Of a stretch of 64,000 nucleotides of DNA, positions 38,275-46,638 are shown piece by piece; the first letter of the stretch is position 1, and the number at the start of each line of letters is the position of its first letter. A program made the translations under genes and the position numbers. The notes beneath the pieces are model-generated. The model ran no database searches, had not been told where the DNA came from, and was given only the letters and a program-made list of their open reading frames with translations. This stretch comes from Chitinophaga chungangae (lineage in GTDB: Bacteria > Bacteroidota > Bacteroidia > Chitinophagales > Chitinophagaceae), in the NCBI RefSeq assembly GCF_017742215.1, contig NZ_JAGHKP010000002.1, positions 654,737 through 718,736 on the forward strand. The letters run 5' to 3'.

Positions 38275-39207
38275 TTAGAATCCGTTAAACCGAAAACCGA
38301 CTGAAAAAGGGTATTGTTCCAGCCCGTAATCGTGTAACGGGGTCAATGCAAAATTGCTATAGAGCTTGATCGGCCCGTAAGCCACTTCGCCGGTAAGCCC
38401 GAACCGCCACTTGTTCAGGCTGAAATCGTCTGTCAGCCGCACTTTTCCTCTCTCTTCGCTCACCTGTTTAGTGCGGGATTTAAGCAGGTATCCACCCTGG
38501 ACGCCTAAACTTACTTCAAAACTCCTGCCAGGCCTTGCGGGGTTGGAGTTGAAGTTCAGCATCAGCGGGATAGACACGTATTGCGCGTATAGTTTGTTCT
38601 TTGAAAAGTCCACCGAATCGCGGATCACCATGGTGGAATAACCGGGAACGTAGGTGATGTTGCGGGCGAAGCGGTAGTTGTTCATTTCCAGGCCGAGCGC
38701 GTAGATCAGGTTCAGCTTGTGTTTCACGATATTCAGCCGCTGCATGATGACCCATACGTTGAAGTTGATGGACTTGGCGGGGATCAGCTTGAATTCCGCG
38801 GGGGTCAGCGGTTCGCTGGCCATCCTGGGGGCGAACTGGTTGAGTGCGATACCGGAATAATCGAAATTTTTATTGGCGTAACCCTGGGGATAAGTTTGCC
38901 CGAGATAATACGCCGCGCCATTGCCGGGGTGCAGCGACATCACCATTGCGCCGGGGTAATCGCTCTTGTCGCGGTAATTGTTGAACCCGAGATCGAACAC
39001 CAGCCATTTGGTATGGAGGTTCTTTTTCAGCTTCTGGCGGGCATAGCCGGTATCCTGGTAGGCTTTGAAAACACTCTTCCCCTCGGCCGTTTTCCCCTTG
39101 ATGATGATCAATCCCTTGATCTGTATGGTATCTATGGCCGCCTGTTGGGCAAATGCACCCGCAGACAGGAAGATGGTAAGGAGGGTGAGTAAAATTCTAT
39201 GCTTCAT
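38275..39207 (-). CDS. Outer-membrane beta-barrel protein
   Basis: 310 residues with a signal peptide (LLTLLTIFLSAGAFAQ). The mature protein is rich in alternating hydrophobic/aromatic strands ending in YPFSVGFRFNGF, the typical C-terminal aromatic barrel strand. It resembles PorT-like or OMP_b-brl_2 proteins. It is the third gene behind the sigma factor and anti-sigma genes (gaps of 26 bases each), so it is probably part of that regulon, perhaps the envelope sensor or target. Confidence 0.75.
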   Translation of the reverse strand: MKHRILLTLLTIFLSAGAFAQQAAIDTIQIKGLIIIKGKTAEGKSVFKAYQDTGYARQKLKKNLHTKWLVFDLGFNNYRDKSDYPGAMVMSLHPGNGAAYYLGQTYPQGYANKNFDYSGIALNQFAPRMASEPLTPAEFKLIPAKSINFNVWVIMQRLNIVKHKLNLIYALGLEMNNYRFARNITYVPGYSTMVIRDSVDFSKNKLYAQYVSIPLMLNFNSNPARPGRSFEVSLGVQGGYLLKSRTKQVSEERGKVRLTDDFSLNKWRFGLTGEVAYGPIKLYSNFALTPLHDYGLEQYPFSVGFRFNGF

Positions 39208-39233
39208 ATTTCTTCTGCCGTTTAAACGGTCCG

Positions 39234-40295
39234 TTATTTATTATTATTCCGTTTCCTTGAAAACAGTTTCGCCACGTTGGTGACCTTATCCAATACTTTG
39301 CTTTCCAGCCCGTTGCCGGTCACCGACATGATCAGTTCCCCGGGCGGCGGGGGGGGCGGCGGGGTGGCGAGCGGGGCGGTTTGTATGTCGATGGACGGTT
39401 TGTTGTTCATGGCTACCAGCGTTCCGTTTTCCTTCACCGCCGGAATGTCGCCGGAAAGATCGGCGCTGACGGGCGGGCGGGCGGCTACTGCGGCGGTCCG
39501 GGTACGAAGGCTGGAAAGGTCTGCCTCAGCAATGGCCTGTTCCGGCTCGTTAACGGCGGTTTCGGCCTGGCTGGCGTTATTCTGCGTAGCCCGGGCCAGC
39601 GCGCGGGGCGCGGGAGACGGCGTTGCCTGCTCTTCCACGGCTGTGTTGCCTGTGTTGCTTTCCTGCGCGAGTACGGCCGCGTCGGGTTGCTGTAGGGCAT
39701 CGGCTGCGGGAACCTGCTGCGGGGCGGGCGCCTGCTGCGCGGGACGGGCGGCGGGCTCGCTGGTGGCGGCTACCGTCGGGTTGGCGGTATCGTTCTGCGT
39801 AAAGGTGTTTCTCAGCAGGAATAAAGCGCCGGCCAGCATGGCGGCCGCGGCCCACCAGTAAGCGGGGCGCATGCGCACGGTGCGCGAAGTGTGGCGGTAA
39901 AGCGCCGGTTTGTTCTCGAATCGCACGGACAGATCGGGGACCAGTCGGGTCTTTTCCCAGATCTCCAGTTCCTGGCGGAGCGGCGGGTGCGCGTCCATAA
40001 AAAGTTCCAGTTCACGGGCGGCCTGCTGGTCCAGCTCGCCATCCATATAACTGAGCAGCTGTTCTTCGTAATTTTTTTCTTCCTGCCCGCTGCTTTTGTA
40101 CAGGGCGGCTTTGGCGGAAAAAACGAACTCGTCCGGATGGAGGCGGGTGGCCATCAGCAGGTCCAGTTCGGTACGGAGGTTGGGGTGCTGGTCAAGGAAA
40201 AGCTCCAGCGCCATGATCTCATCAGGCGTAAGTTCCCCGTCTACATAGCTGTAGAGATATTCCTCGTAGTTTGATATGTGAATGTCAACTGACAT
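39234..40295 (-). CDS. Anti-sigma-like membrane protein with duplicated N-terminal domain
   Basis: 353 residues. Two similar ~70-residue anti-sigma-like segments stand in tandem: YLYSYVDGELTPDEIMALEL (about 12-32) and LLSYMDGELDQQAARELEL (about 80-98). Each is of the type that binds sigma factors. A transmembrane helix follows at about 150-168 (YWWAAAAMLAGALFLL), then a long Pro/Ala/Gln-rich, low-complexity periplasmic linker with a PPPPPPP stretch. It lies 26 bases after an ECF sigma gene. Confidence 0.8.
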   Translation of the reverse strand: MSVDIHISNYEEYLYSYVDGELTPDEIMALELFLDQHPNLRTELDLLMATRLHPDEFVFSAKAALYKSSGQEEKNYEEQLLSYMDGELDQQAARELELFMDAHPPLRQELEIWEKTRLVPDLSVRFENKPALYRHTSRTVRMRPAYWWAAAAMLAGALFLLRNTFTQNDTANPTVAATSEPAARPAQQAPAPQQVPAADALQQPDAAVLAQESNTGNTAVEEQATPSPAPRALARATQNNASQAETAVNEPEQAIAEADLSSLRTRTAAVAARPPVSADLSGDIPAVKENGTLVAMNNKPSIDIQTAPLATPPPPPPPGELIMSVTGNGLESKVLDKVTNVAKLFSRKRNNNK

Positions 40296-40321
40296 AAAAG
40301 ACTGATTTTGAATACCTTTTC

Positions 40322-40807
40322 TTAAATCACGTTTTCCATTTTCACCAGGTACTCCTTCAAATGAGCCCTTGCCCTGTGCAGGTAAACTTTCACCTGCGAG
40401 GGGTTAAGTTTCATGATTTCGCCGATCTCTTCATAGCTGTACCCTTCGTAATCTTTCAGCACGATGAGGGAGCGCTGCACGTCGCTGAGGCGGTTAAGCG
40501 CTTTTTCGATGATGGCCCGTGCATTATGTATCTTCTGTTCCGTTACCTTCGCCTCTTCCCTGAACTCCTCCACCAGCGACACTCTCTTTGTTTTCCGCAC
40601 ATGATCGATCATATTATGGTACGCTACGGTAAACAGGTAACTTTTGGCCTTTTCGAAAGGCACATCATTACAATGTTTCCATAATATTTCAAACGCATTC
40701 TGTACCACATCTCTCGCATCTTCCGCGTGTTCCAGGTTCTTGACTATGAAACGGAAGAGATTATCGCTATACAGATCCACGCATTTGTTGTACTCCTTTT
40801 CCGTCAT
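40322..40807 (-). CDS. ECF-type RNA polymerase sigma factor
   Basis: 161 residues. Region 2 lies at about 10-80 (YSDNLFRFIVKNLEHAEDARD, NAFEILWKHCNDVPFEKAK, YLFTVAYHNMIDHVRK). Region 4 lies at about 105-155 (LSDVQRSLIVLKDYEGYSYE, EIGEIMKLNPSQVKVYLHRAR). First gene of a sigma / anti-sigma / outer-membrane barrel operon. It probably responds to envelope signals through the tandem-domain anti-sigma protein. Confidence 0.9.
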   Translation of the reverse strand: MTEKEYNKCVDLYSDNLFRFIVKNLEHAEDARDVVQNAFEILWKHCNDVPFEKAKSYLFTVAYHNMIDHVRKTKRVSLVEEFREEAKVTEQKIHNARAIIEKALNRLSDVQRSLIVLKDYEGYSYEEIGEIMKLNPSQVKVYLHRARAHLKEYLVKMENVI

Positions 40808-41201
40808 CCGGCGATAGGTTCTTTAGAGTGCTAATTTCCGACAATTTGTTGAATAGCGGCCGTCTTTCCCTTCGGATAAGGACCGGACCGGCCTGTATAT
40901 CACCAGTTTCATTGACAGAAATCGCACCATACGCCGCGCTAGAAAACGAAACCCCGCCCAGCAACAACCGGGGCCTCGGCGCAATCAGGCGGCCGCTGAC
41001 GGCAATTCCGGCCCCAAAATGGCCCTTTTGGCCGGGAGCGGAAAGGCGGACAGAACAAACCACCGGATCATGGGGCGAACAGTACTTTCGTCATAATCTA
41101 CCGTCTATGATAATTGTATGACGCAAACCGGCAAACAAATGTTACACCTCCGTCAAACTTTTTATCCTTCCCGTATTTACCCGCCGCACCCTGTCTAAAG
41201 C
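40808..41201. other. Intergenic region between the sigma operon and kbl
   Basis: About 390 bases, GC-rich in its first half. It should carry the sigma operon promoter on the minus strand. Open frames of 98 and 97 codons on the two strands overlap each other and I do not think either is real. No tRNA or repeat seen. Confidence 0.4.
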
Positions 41202-41227
41202 TTGATACATTTATTGCCCTAACTTTG
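41202..41227 (+). promoter_or_regulatory. Promoter of kbl
   Basis: TTG (41202-41204), 15-base spacer and TAACTTTG (41220-41227), an exact TAnnTTTG match. The ATG follows 28 bases after the -7 element. Confidence 0.6.
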
Positions 41228-41255
41228 TTAGTAACAGACCAAAACACTCAAGATC

Positions 41256-42458
41256 ATGAACCAAAATTTCATCAAACGTCTGCAAACTGAGCTGGATGAA
41301 ATCAATACTGCCGGGCTTTATAAGCGGGAACGGATCATTACCTCGGAGCAGGGAGCGGAAATTACCGTGAACGGCAAGACCGTGATCAACCTCTGCGCCA
41401 ACAACTACCTGGGCCTTTCCTCCCACCCCAAAACGGTGGCGGCGGCCAAAGAAGCCATTGATACCCACGGCTATGGCATGAGCAGCGTACGTTTTATCTG
41501 CGGCACGCAAGACATTCATACCGAGCTGGAACAGAAAATATCGAAATTCCTCGGCACGGAAGACACCATTCTTTACGTGGCCGCTTTCGACGCCAACGGC
41601 GGCGTATTCGAGCCCCTGTTCTCCGAACAGGACGCCATCATTTCCGACGCCCTCAACCACGCCTCTATCATAGACGGGGTGCGCCTTTGCAAGGCCCAGC
41701 GCTTCCGCTACGAGCACAATAACATGGCCGATCTCGAAGCCAAACTCAAAGAAGCCGCCGGCGCCCGCAGCCGCATTATCGTAACAGACGGCTCTTTCAG
41801 CATGGACGGCACCATCGCCCAGCTGGACAAGATCTGCGACCTGGCCGATAAATACGATGCCATCGTGATGAGCGACGAAAGCCACAGCAGCGGCTTCCTT
41901 GGCAAAACCGGCCGCGGCACCCACGAATACCGCGGCGTGATGGGCCGGGTTGACATTATCACCGGCACCCTCGGGAAAGCCCTCGGCGGCGCTTCCGGCG
42001 GTTTCACCAGCGGTAAGAAGGAAGTGATAGAAATGCTCCGCCAGCGCAGCAGGCCCTATCTTTTCTCCAATTCCGTGGCTCCCAGCATCGTGGGCGCTTC
42101 CATCGCCGTGCTCGACATGCTTAGCGAAACCACCGAACTGCGCGATAAACTCGAGTTCAATACCCGCTATTTCCGCGAAAAAATGACCGCCGCGGGCTTC
42201 GACATCAAGCCCGGCGACCATCCCATCGTACCGGTAATGCTGTACGACGCGAAACTCAGCCAGCAATTCGCCGACAAACTGCTCGCCGAAGGCATTTACG
42301 TGATCGGGTTCTTCTACCCCGTGGTGCCCAAAGGCCAGGCCCGCATCCGCGTACAGCTGAGCGCGGCGCATTCGCAGGCCCACCTGGACAAGGCGATCGC
42401 CGCCTTTACCAAAGTAGGCAAGGAACTGGGCGTGCTGAAAGAAAAAGCCGCCGTGTAA
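41256..42458 (+). CDS. kbl: Glycine C-acetyltransferase (2-amino-3-ketobutyrate CoA ligase)
   Basis: PLP enzyme of threonine degradation that cleaves 2-amino-3-ketobutyrate with CoA to glycine and acetyl-CoA. The 400-residue protein has the fold-type I landmarks: [10 protein letters not shown] near 48, [15 protein letters not shown] near 76, [16 protein letters not shown] with the PLP Asp near 207, and the PLP Lys in [15 protein letters not shown] near 240. Length equals that of E. coli Kbl (398). Serine palmitoyltransferase and AONS are related, but the RFICGTQ sequence favours Kbl. The usual partner tdh is not adjacent. Confidence 0.92.
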   Translation: MNQNFIKRLQTELDEINTAGLYKRERIITSEQGAEITVNGKTVINLCANNYLGLSSHPKTVAAAKEAIDTHGYGMSSVRFICGTQDIHTELEQKISKFLGTEDTILYVAAFDANGGVFEPLFSEQDAIISDALNHASIIDGVRLCKAQRFRYEHNNMADLEAKLKEAAGARSRIIVTDGSFSMDGTIAQLDKICDLADKYDAIVMSDESHSSGFLGKTGRGTHEYRGVMGRVDIITGTLGKALGGASGGFTSGKKEVIEMLRQRSRPYLFSNSVAPSIVGASIAVLDMLSETTELRDKLEFNTRYFREKMTAAGFDIKPGDHPIVPVMLYDAKLSQQFADKLLAEGIYVIGFFYPVVPKGQARIRVQLSAAHSQAHLDKAIAAFTKVGKELGVLKEKAAV

Positions 42459-42507
42459 ATAGTACCCGCCGCCGTTTCGCAGACTGATACCCGATTAACG
42501 AAATTGG

Positions 42508-42676
42508 CCGGTCGAACGATAGATTTAGGATCGCCGAAGGAGAGCCGAAGGAGAGAAAACGCGCAAATACTATCAGACCGGGGAAGGGTTACACGGGCGT
42601 CTAACTTGCTGATGTTCAAAAAATACAAGATTATTACGGGGATGACGGGCAGAAACAAGCGCCCGTCATTCTTTTT
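42508..42676 (+). ncRNA. Candidate structured RNA with terminator, downstream of kbl
   Basis: Inverted arms CCGGTC (42508-42513) and GATAG (42518-42522) pair with CTATC (42570-42574) and GACCGG (42576-42581). The loop between holds a near-exact tandem 11-mer (GCCGAAGGAGA twice). About 60 bases on, a stem ATGACGGGC / GCCCGTCAT (42642-42650 with 42661-42669) is followed by TCTTTTTTATG. No promoter is clear, so it may instead be the kbl 3' UTR. Confidence 0.3.
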
Positions 42677-42691
42677 TATGACCGCTTGCCG

Positions 42692-42699
42692 TACTTTTG
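42692..42699 (+). promoter_or_regulatory. -7 element for the beta-lactamase-like gene
   Basis: TACTTTTG matches TAnnTTTG and ends 14 bases before the first ATG. The predicted leader is short (about 5-10 bases). Confidence 0.45.
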
Positions 42700-42712
42700 C
42701 CCCGTTAACAAA

Positions 42713-43525
42713 ATGAATATGATGAAATTGTCCGGCCTGCTGCTGCTGACCTTTGCCGTATTGTTCGGCGCCTGCACTCCCAATAACGTGAAAGACGCGA
42801 AAGAATGGGAGAAATACTTCGCCAAATACAAGGTGGAAGGCACTTTTATGATGTTCGACAATGGGCAGGGCTCCTTCAGGGTGTATAATATCGACCGGGC
42901 CAAACAACGTTTCACGCCCGCGTCCACTTTCAAAATATTCAATTCCCTCACCGCGCTGCACACCGGCGCCGCCAGCGATACCAATATGGTCATCAAATGG
43001 GACGGCGTGTACCGCCCGGACACCGTATGGAACCAGGACCTCACCATGGCGCAGGCTTTCCGTCTGTCTTCCGTGCCTTATTTCCAGGAGATCGCCCGCC
43101 GCATCGGGAAAGACACCATGCAGACCTGGCTCGATTCCGTGGGTTACGGCAACAAAAAGATCAGCAAAATAGACACCTTCTGGCTCGATAATTCCCTGCA
43201 GATCTCGCCGGACGAGCAGCTGGGCTTCGTCAAGCAGTTGTATTTCAACCAGCTGCCGTACCAGAAACGCGCGCAGCAGCTGGTGGCCGGCATGATGATA
43301 CGGGAAAAGACAGACAAATATATCCTCGCCTACAAAGGCGGCTGGGGCGTCACCGGCCGGAAACACATCGGCTGGATGGTAGGCTGGATCGAGGAAAACC
43401 TGCATCCCACCTTCTTTGTGCTGAATTTCGAGACCGAAGACCCGAACCCGGACATCGAGGGGATGCGGATGGACATTACCCGCGGCATTCTCGCGGAGGA
43501 AGGGTTTTTTAAAGGGGAAAAATAG
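42713..43525 (+). CDS. Class D (OXA-type) beta-lactamase-like lipoprotein
   Basis: 270 residues from the ATG at 42713; ATGs at 42719 and 42722 are close alternatives. An N-terminal lipobox ends FGAC. Class D serine motifs appear: S71-T-F-K in TPASTFKIFNSL, S119-S-V (RLSSVPYF), Y145-G-N. The third box, normally K-T/S-G, is K208-G-G (AYKGGWG). This box normally contacts the substrate, so activity against beta-lactams is uncertain; a BlaR/penicillin-recognising role is possible. It lies between kbl and batB and is not near any mobile element. Confidence 0.75.
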   Translation: MNMMKLSGLLLLTFAVLFGACTPNNVKDAKEWEKYFAKYKVEGTFMMFDNGQGSFRVYNIDRAKQRFTPASTFKIFNSLTALHTGAASDTNMVIKWDGVYRPDTVWNQDLTMAQAFRLSSVPYFQEIARRIGKDTMQTWLDSVGYGNKKISKIDTFWLDNSLQISPDEQLGFVKQLYFNQLPYQKRAQQLVAGMMIREKTDKYILAYKGGWGVTGRKHIGWMVGWIEENLHPTFFVLNFETEDPNPDIEGMRMDITRGILAEEGFFKGEK

Positions 43526-43565
43526 GCCCGCTGTTAAAAAACTCCTAAATCATTTCAAAACACTC

Positions 43566-43595
43566 TTGTAATACGTTATAAAAAAATTATTTTTG
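43566..43595 (+). promoter_or_regulatory. Promoter for batB overlapping a terminator-like hairpin region
   Basis: TTG (43566-43568), 19-base spacer and TATTTTTG (43588-43595), the best consensus spacing. Transcription would start near 43600, just before a GC hairpin (43603-43620) and T-run that end directly ahead of the batB ATG. Confidence 0.5.
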
Positions 43596-43602
43596 AACTG
43601 CT

Positions 43603-43630
43603 CCCCGGCCTGAGCCGGGGTTGCTTTTTT
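43603..43630 (+). terminator. Hairpin with T-run just before batB
   Basis: Stem CCCCGGC / GCCGGGG with loop CTGA, then TTGCTTTTTT. It is 77 bases after the beta-lactamase stop and 5 bases before the batB ATG, so it can terminate the upstream gene or act as an attenuator. Confidence 0.65.
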
Positions 43631-43634
43631 AACC

Positions 43635-44672
43635 ATGTTACGATTTCAACATACTGAATACCTCTGGGCATTCGTGCTCCTGATCATACTCGCGCTCGCC
43701 TTCGCCTGGGTTACCTGGTGGAAACGCCGTTCCATCCGCCGCATGGGCGACCCCGCCATGGTGGAAAAACTCTTTTCCGGCTATTCCCGCCGGCTGTTCA
43801 CTCTCAAGTTCCTGCTGCTTTTCATCGCCTTCTTTTTCGGCGTGATCGGCCTGGCCAACCTGCAGAAAGGCAGCCGTGTAGACAAGATCACCCGCAAGGG
43901 GGTAGACGTGATCATCGCGCTGGACGTAAGCAAAAGCATGCTCGCCACAGATACGAAGCCCGACCGGCTGACGCGCGCCAAACAGCTCGTAACCAAACTC
44001 ATGGAAAAGCTGGACAACGACCGTGTGGGCCTCGTAGTGTTCGCCGGCAACGCTTACCTGCAAATGCCGCTTACCATCGACTATTCCGCCGCCAGGATGT
44101 ACCTCGGCAGCATCACCCCCGACCTGATCCCGCGGCAGGGCACCGAGATCAACGAAGCCATCCGCGTGTCTGACGAGGCATTCAATAAAAAAGAACGCAA
44201 ACACAAAGCACTGGTGATCATTTCAGACGGGGAAGACCATAACGAAGGCGCTATCAACGCCGCCAAAAAAGCGCTGGAAAACGGCGTAGTGATCAACACC
44301 GTCGGCATTGGCTCACCCACCGGTTCACCCCTTCCAGATCCTGAAACTGGCGGGCTGAAAAAAGACAACGAAGGCAATACTGTCGTATCCAAACTCAACG
44401 AAGATGCGCTCAAATCCCTCGCCTCCACCGGCAAAGGCATGTACCTGCACCTCATGAACAATACAGACGAGGTGGTAGACGCGCTGGCGGACAAGATCGA
44501 CAAAATGGAACAGAAAGAGTTCGGCGAGAACGTGTTCACCGATTATAACAGTTATTTTCAATACTTCCTGGGCATCTGCCTGATACTCGTTCTGCTGGAA
44601 TTTTTCGTGCCCGAAGGCAGGCGGAAAAAAGCGGATGAACTGCCGGGGCTTAAAACCGTGGAAGCGAAATGA
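43635..44672 (+). CDS. batB: BatB-like von Willebrand A domain protein (aerotolerance operon)
   Basis: 345 residues. Two N-terminal transmembrane segments (about 10-30 and 55-75), then a VWA domain from about 88. The MIDAS site is seen as IALDVSKSMLATDT and the ISDGEDHNEG loop near residue 195. A final transmembrane helix (FLGICLILVLLEFFV) lies near the C-terminus. This is the Bat operon protein seen in Bacteroides aerotolerance and near MoxR. The downstream TPR gene overlaps it by four bases (ATGA), matching batC. batA and batD are not adjacent, so the operon is partial here. Confidence 0.82.
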   Translation: MLRFQHTEYLWAFVLLIILALAFAWVTWWKRRSIRRMGDPAMVEKLFSGYSRRLFTLKFLLLFIAFFFGVIGLANLQKGSRVDKITRKGVDVIIALDVSKSMLATDTKPDRLTRAKQLVTKLMEKLDNDRVGLVVFAGNAYLQMPLTIDYSAARMYLGSITPDLIPRQGTEINEAIRVSDEAFNKKERKHKALVIISDGEDHNEGAINAAKKALENGVVINTVGIGSPTGSPLPDPETGGLKKDNEGNTVVSKLNEDALKSLASTGKGMYLHLMNNTDEVVDALADKIDKMEQKEFGENVFTDYNSYFQYFLGICLILVLLEFFVPEGRRKKADELPGLKTVEAK

Positions 44673-45412
44673 GGAAATACATTTTTCATATAACCGTAGC
44701 CGTTATAGCGCTGATTATCGCGCAAACGCAGGCGCACGCGCAGGAAGGCACCAGCAAGCTGATACGCCGGGGCAACGCCCAGTATAAAAAGCAGCAGTAC
44801 GCCGATGCCGAAGCCAGTTATAAAAAGGCGCTCGAGCGCAACAACAAATCCGTGGAAGGGAATTACAATCTCGGCAATTCCCTCTACGAACAAAAACGTT
44901 TCGACGCCGCGCGCCAGCAATACGCCAACACCATCAAATCCGCCACAGGCAAGGCGGTGAAGGCAGACGCGAATTACAACATCGGCAATACTTTCATGGA
45001 AGACAAAAAGTGGGAAGAAAGTATCAAAAGCTATAAAAACGCGCTCAAAGCCAACCCGGCAGACGAACAGGCGCGCTACAACCTCGCTTACGCGCAGGCC
45101 ATGCTGAAAAAACAGAATCAGCAGGGCGGCGGCAAAGACGATAAAGAGAACAAAGACAAACAGAAGAACCAGAAAGATAAAAAGGACCAGGATAAAAAAG
45201 ACCAGGACAAAAAAGATCAGCAACAAAACCAGGACGAGCAGAAAGACCAGGATAAAAAAGACCAGCAGCAACCGCAGCCCAAACCCAGCAAACTGACGCC
45301 TGAAGAAGCCAAACGTCTTCTCCAGAACCTGGCGCAGCAGGAAAAGAAACTGCAGGAAGACAAAATGAAAAAAGTGAAAGGCACGCCCGGGCAGGTGGAA
45401 AAAGACTGGTGA
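44669..45412 (+). CDS. batC: BatC-like TPR protein with charged low-complexity region
   Basis: 247 residues. Signal peptide (HITVAVIALIIAQTQAHA), three or so TPR units at about 30-145 (RGNAQYKKQQYADAEASYKK, YNLGNSLYEQKRFDAARQQY, GNTFMEDKKWEESIKSYKN). A Lys/Asp/Gln low-complexity region built of KDQDKKDQ-like units follows (about 155-205), then a basic C-terminus. It starts inside the last codons of batB with an ATGA overlap, implying translational coupling. TPR plus a batB neighbour supports BatC. Confidence 0.8.
   Translation: MRKYIFHITVAVIALIIAQTQAHAQEGTSKLIRRGNAQYKKQQYADAEASYKKALERNNKSVEGNYNLGNSLYEQKRFDAARQQYANTIKSATGKAVKADANYNIGNTFMEDKKWEESIKSYKNALKANPADEQARYNLAYAQAMLKKQNQQGGGKDDKENKDKQKNQKDKKDQDKKDQDKKDQQQNQDEQKDQDKKDQQQPQPKPSKLTPEEAKRLLQNLAQQEKKLQEDKMKKVKGTPGQVEKDW
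45150..45273 (+). repeat. Low-complexity KDQ-type coding repeat in batC
   Basis: In-frame repetition of AAAGACCAGGAT / AAAAAAGACCAG-like units encodes KDKKDQDKKDQDKKDQ-style tracts. It looks like slippage-prone DNA inside the gene. Confidence 0.7.
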
Positions 45413-45445
45413 CCCGACACGCGCATCATTTTCAAAAACATAAAA

Positions 45446-45475
45446 AAAACCGTCCCGGTGAACCAGGACGGTTTT
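45446..45475. terminator. Terminator after batC, both strands possible
   Basis: Stem AAAACCGTCC / GGACGGTTTT with a 10-base loop and T-run on +; an A-run on the left gives a T-run on -. It lies 33 bases after the batC stop and about 130 bases past the AraC gene stop. Confidence 0.85.
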
Positions 45476-45607
45476 TTATTTCTACTTTCCTTTCCAAATA
45501 AAAAACGCGTCTCTAAACGCGTCTAAAGCATGGGTTCCGTTAAAACGATATGTAAAATTACTCCGCATTTATCCTCCCGGTTTGGACAAACGGAAGATTC
45601 ACTGGTA

Positions 45608-46480
45608 TTATTTGAACATTGTTTCCCTGAATTCGTGTGGCGAAGTATGGGCGTGATTCCGGAAAAAACGGCTGAAATAAGCGGGGTCTTCGAAGCCCAG
45701 TTCGTAACAGATCTCCTTCACGCTGCGGTTGCTGAAAGCCAGCTGGCGCTTCGCTTCGAGGATCAGGCGGTCGTGTACCATATCCGTCACCGTTTTGTTG
45801 ATCGCTTCCCGGGTGATCTCGTTTAACCGTTTGGGCGTCAGCGAGAAATGCTGCGCGTAAAAACCGGCCTGGTGTTCGGAGCGGAAATGTTTTTCCACCA
45901 GCCGCCGCAGCTGGATGATGCGGGCGTCGTGGTTCAGCAGGTCCGGCGAATTGGCGGCGTTATGTTTTTTCTCCCGCTCCGCCAGCAGCAAAAAGGCGTT
46001 CAGGTAATGTTTGATCACGCTGCTGCTGCTGCCTTCGAACTGGCTGGCCAGCTCCTGCCGCATCAGCGTGATGATCATGCCGAGATTGGCCGCAGCGGGC
46101 TTGCTGATATAGATCGGCGCATATTCCTGCGAATCGTCGAACAGGGTGGTGAAATCGTATAAGGTTTCGCGTTCGTGTTTATTGGAGAAATAAAAAGTTT
46201 CGGTGAAAGTGATGCTGAAACCGTAAAACCCCTTGGCGGGAAGCTGGTGCACCTGCCCCGGCCGCAGCAGGAACAGCATATTGTCCTTCATTTCGTAGGT
46301 CACGAAATCCACCACATGATCGCCGGCGGCCCTGGTGAACCAGAGGATCTGGAAGTCGTGGTGCCGGTGGGGAATGCCCGCCAGCTCCGTTTTGAAGGTT
46401 TCCAGCTCGAAAACGCTGAATTGACCGGTAAGTGGTAATTGTTGATAGGGTATCGAATTCACAGTATTGTTTTGCTGCAT
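45608..46480 (-). CDS. AraC-family transcriptional regulator
   Basis: 290 residues. An N-terminal cupin-like sensor domain (about 15-140, with HRHHDFQILWF and LFLLRPGQVHQLP) is followed by a pair of HTH motifs at about 190-285. They appear in LTPKRLNEITREAINKTVTD and VKEICYELGFEDPAYFSRFFRNHAHTSPHEFRE, the classic second-HTH signature. The sensor's ligand is not evident. It is divergent from ispG with about 160 bases between. Confidence 0.93.
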   Translation of the reverse strand: MQQNNTVNSIPYQQLPLTGQFSVFELETFKTELAGIPHRHHDFQILWFTRAAGDHVVDFVTYEMKDNMLFLLRPGQVHQLPAKGFYGFSITFTETFYFSNKHERETLYDFTTLFDDSQEYAPIYISKPAAANLGMIITLMRQELASQFEGSSSSVIKHYLNAFLLLAEREKKHNAANSPDLLNHDARIIQLRRLVEKHFRSEHQAGFYAQHFSLTPKRLNEITREAINKTVTDMVHDRLILEAKRQLAFSNRSVKEICYELGFEDPAYFSRFFRNHAHTSPHEFRETMFK

Positions 46481-46607
46481 ACAGGTTCGGTTAAATAGCT
46501 GGTTACAAACAAATTGACACGATAAAACTAGGAAAATTAAGACCGTGTGCGTTACCGCTCATATAAAATAACAAAATATGAGGCAGATGGATCGGGGAAT
46601 ATTTTGC

Positions 46608-46615
46608 TAATTTTG
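46608..46615 (+). promoter_or_regulatory. -7 element upstream of ispG
   Basis: TAATTTTG matches TAnnTTTG, 23 bases before the ispG ATG; no good -33 box seen. Confidence 0.4.
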
Positions 46616-46638
46616 TTGAACAATTTAGATTCAATTTC

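Noticed and set aside
40767-41063. 98-codon minus-strand open frame
   Set aside because: It overlaps the sigma factor start in another frame, has no family signature and does not fit the operon.
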